From Frankia sp. R82 (GTDB taxonomy: Bacteria > Actinomycetota > Actinomycetes > Frankiales > Frankiaceae), in NCBI RefSeq assembly GCF_023716925.1, contig NZ_JAMQQG010000001.1, positions 127,887 to 180,920 on the forward strand: a stretch of DNA of 53,034 nt. The letters run 5' to 3'. This document shows, piece after piece, positions 51,986 through 53,034 of this stretch (position 1 is the first letter of the stretch; each line of letters begins with the position of its first letter). A program made the position numbers and the translations under genes. The notes under the pieces were generated by a model. It did no database searches. It saw only the letters and a program-made list of their open reading frames with translations, and had not been told where the DNA came from.

Positions 51986-53034
51986 ATGTTGCCCGACCTC
52001 ACGGTTGCCGGGGCGGACCTGCCGGTCCGAGCCGCGCTGCCAGCGCTCGTCGCCGCGCTGACCGCCCACGACCAGCACGGGTCGGGCGGGGCCGGCGGGG
52101 CCGCGGTGCTGGTGGCCCCGCCGGGCACAGGTAAGACGACGCTCGTCCCGCTCGCGCTCGCCGACCACGTGCCCGGCCGGGTACTGGTCGTCGAGCCGCG
52201 GCGGATCGCCGTCCGCGCCGCGGCACGGCGGATGGCCAGCCTCGCCGGTGGTCGCGAGGTGGGGGGCGCGGTCGGTTACACGATCCGCGGCGAGCGCAGG
52301 GCCGGGCCGTCCACCAGGGTCGAGGTGGTCACGACGGGAGTGCTCGTCCGGCGGCTGCAACGCGACCCCGAGCTGCCCGGTACCGATGCGGTCATCCTCG
52401 ACGAGTGCCACGAGCGCAGCCTCGACGCCGACCTGGCGCTCGCGTTCCTGCTCGACGTCCGCGCCGCGCTGCGCCCCGACCTGCTCCTGCTCGCCGCCTC
52501 CGCGACAGCCGACACCGGGCGGCTCGCCGCGATGCTCGGTGCGCCCGGCGAGCCCGCGCCGGTCATCGGGACCGACGCCTCGATGCACGACGTCGACGTG
52601 GTCTGGGCGCCCCCACCCGGGGTGATCACCCCGGCGCACGGTCTGCGGGTCGACCCGAGGCTGCTCGACCACGTCGGGGCGACCGTCGGGCGCGCGCTGC
52701 GGGAGACGTCCGGGGATGTGCTCGTGTTCCTGCCCGGAGCGGGTGAGATCGCCGCCGTCGCCGGCCGGCTCGCCGGGCACCGCAGCGCGGTCGACGTGCT
52801 CACCCTGCACGGCCGCCAGACCGGCGGAGTACAGGACGCGGTGCTGCGCGCCGGCCCGCGTCGCCGGGTCGTGCTGGCCACCGCGGTCGCGGAGAGCAGC
52901 CTCACGGTGCCCGGCGTGCGGGTCGTCGTCGACGCCGGCCTGGCCCGCTCCCCGCGGATGGACCACGCCCGCGGGCTGGGCTCGCTGGTCACCGTGCGGG
53001 TGTCGCGGCCGTCCGACGGATCAATGATCTGCAC
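51986..53034 (+). CDS. hrpB: ATP-dependent helicase HrpB, 5' part (runs off the window)
   Basis: The frame from ATG 51986 stays open to the right edge, about 349 codons. Walker A APPGTGKTT (44-52), motif Ia VVEPRRIAVRAAARRM, DECH box ILDECHERSLDADLAL, the SAT motif LLAASATADTGRL and VFLPGAGEIAAV fit the DEAH/HrpB family, whose members are about 800-850 residues. The second RecA domain and HrpB C-terminal domain are outside. It begins 23 bp after the MerR stop. Role in RNA metabolism is presumed. Confidence 0.93.
   Translation, partial: MLPDLTVAGADLPVRAALPALVAALTAHDQHGSGGAGGAAVLVAPPGTGKTTLVPLALADHVPGRVLVVEPRRIAVRAAARRMASLAGGREVGGAVGYTIRGERRAGPSTRVEVVTTGVLVRRLQRDPELPGTDAVILDECHERSLDADLALAFLLDVRAALRPDLLLLAASATADTGRLAAMLGAPGEPAPVIGTDASMHDVDVVWAPPPGVITPAHGLRVDPRLLDHVGATVGRALRETSGDVLVFLPGAGEIAAVAGRLAGHRSAVDVLTLHGRQTGGVQDAVLRAGPRRRVVLATAVAESSLTVPGVRVVVDAGLARSPRMDHARGLGSLVTVRVSRPSDGSMIC

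Overview
The window is high-GC actinobacterial DNA. GTG starts, GTGA/ATGA stop-start overlaps, an F420-type LLM oxidoreductase, a BlaI/M56 pair, an S-adenosyl methyltransferase of the actinomycete type and a complete kdp system all fit a large-genome filamentous actinomycete. A Frankia-like organism is my best guess, but I see no marker gene that proves the genus.

Layout. 1-1800: the edge of an integrated element. It carries a 39-bp triplicate repeat and a large serine integrase with lower GC, and ends in a methyltransferase gene cut off at its SAM-binding core. 1803-5178: the methyltransferase stump, a CobW-type metallochaperone GTPase, a small hypothetical gene and a decayed S15 peptidase. 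5493-9610: serA overlapping a three-module FAD/Fe-S 2-hydroxyacid (probably D-2-hydroxyglutarate) dehydrogenase. 9821-20475: a catabolic or secondary-metabolism island with a zinc alcohol dehydrogenase, SnoaL-like and APH-like genes, two amidohydrolases, two TetR regulators, an LLM oxidoreductase, an SDR, and a duplicated EthD-like barrel. 20544-22652: several broken genes (LuxR, SnoaL, DUF1330) around an intact alpha/beta hydrolase. 22577-24921: a DUF2252 protein and a two-pore-helix-type K+ channel.

24484-37220 is a cation-homeostasis block. It holds a DUF4118-like membrane protein, kdpE, kdpCBAF plus an extra 27-residue membrane peptide, a divergent kdpD, a CPA1 cation/proton antiporter with a candidate structured leader RNA, and an APC permease. 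37365-38545 holds a DUF305 lipoprotein and a DUF6153-like protein. 38827-42790 is a BlaI/M56-controlled ABC exporter with a lipoprotein. 42910-46572 holds cell-envelope genes: a LytM peptidase, an FHA protein, and a Ser/Thr kinase fused through a membrane helix to a lytic-transglycosylase-like domain. 46958-53034 holds an alkylsulfatase-type metallo-beta-lactamase, a slipin, a frameshifted SDR divergent from a MerR regulator, and the start of hrpB running off the right edge.

The most interesting items are the candidate riboswitch-like leader ahead of the antiporter, the kinase-transglycosylase fusion next to an FHA protein, the paired TACTA-N9-TAGTA operators between blaI-like and ABC genes, the direct repeats in the kdp divergent promoter with an extra micro-ORF, and the striking number of short perfect tandem duplications throughout the window.
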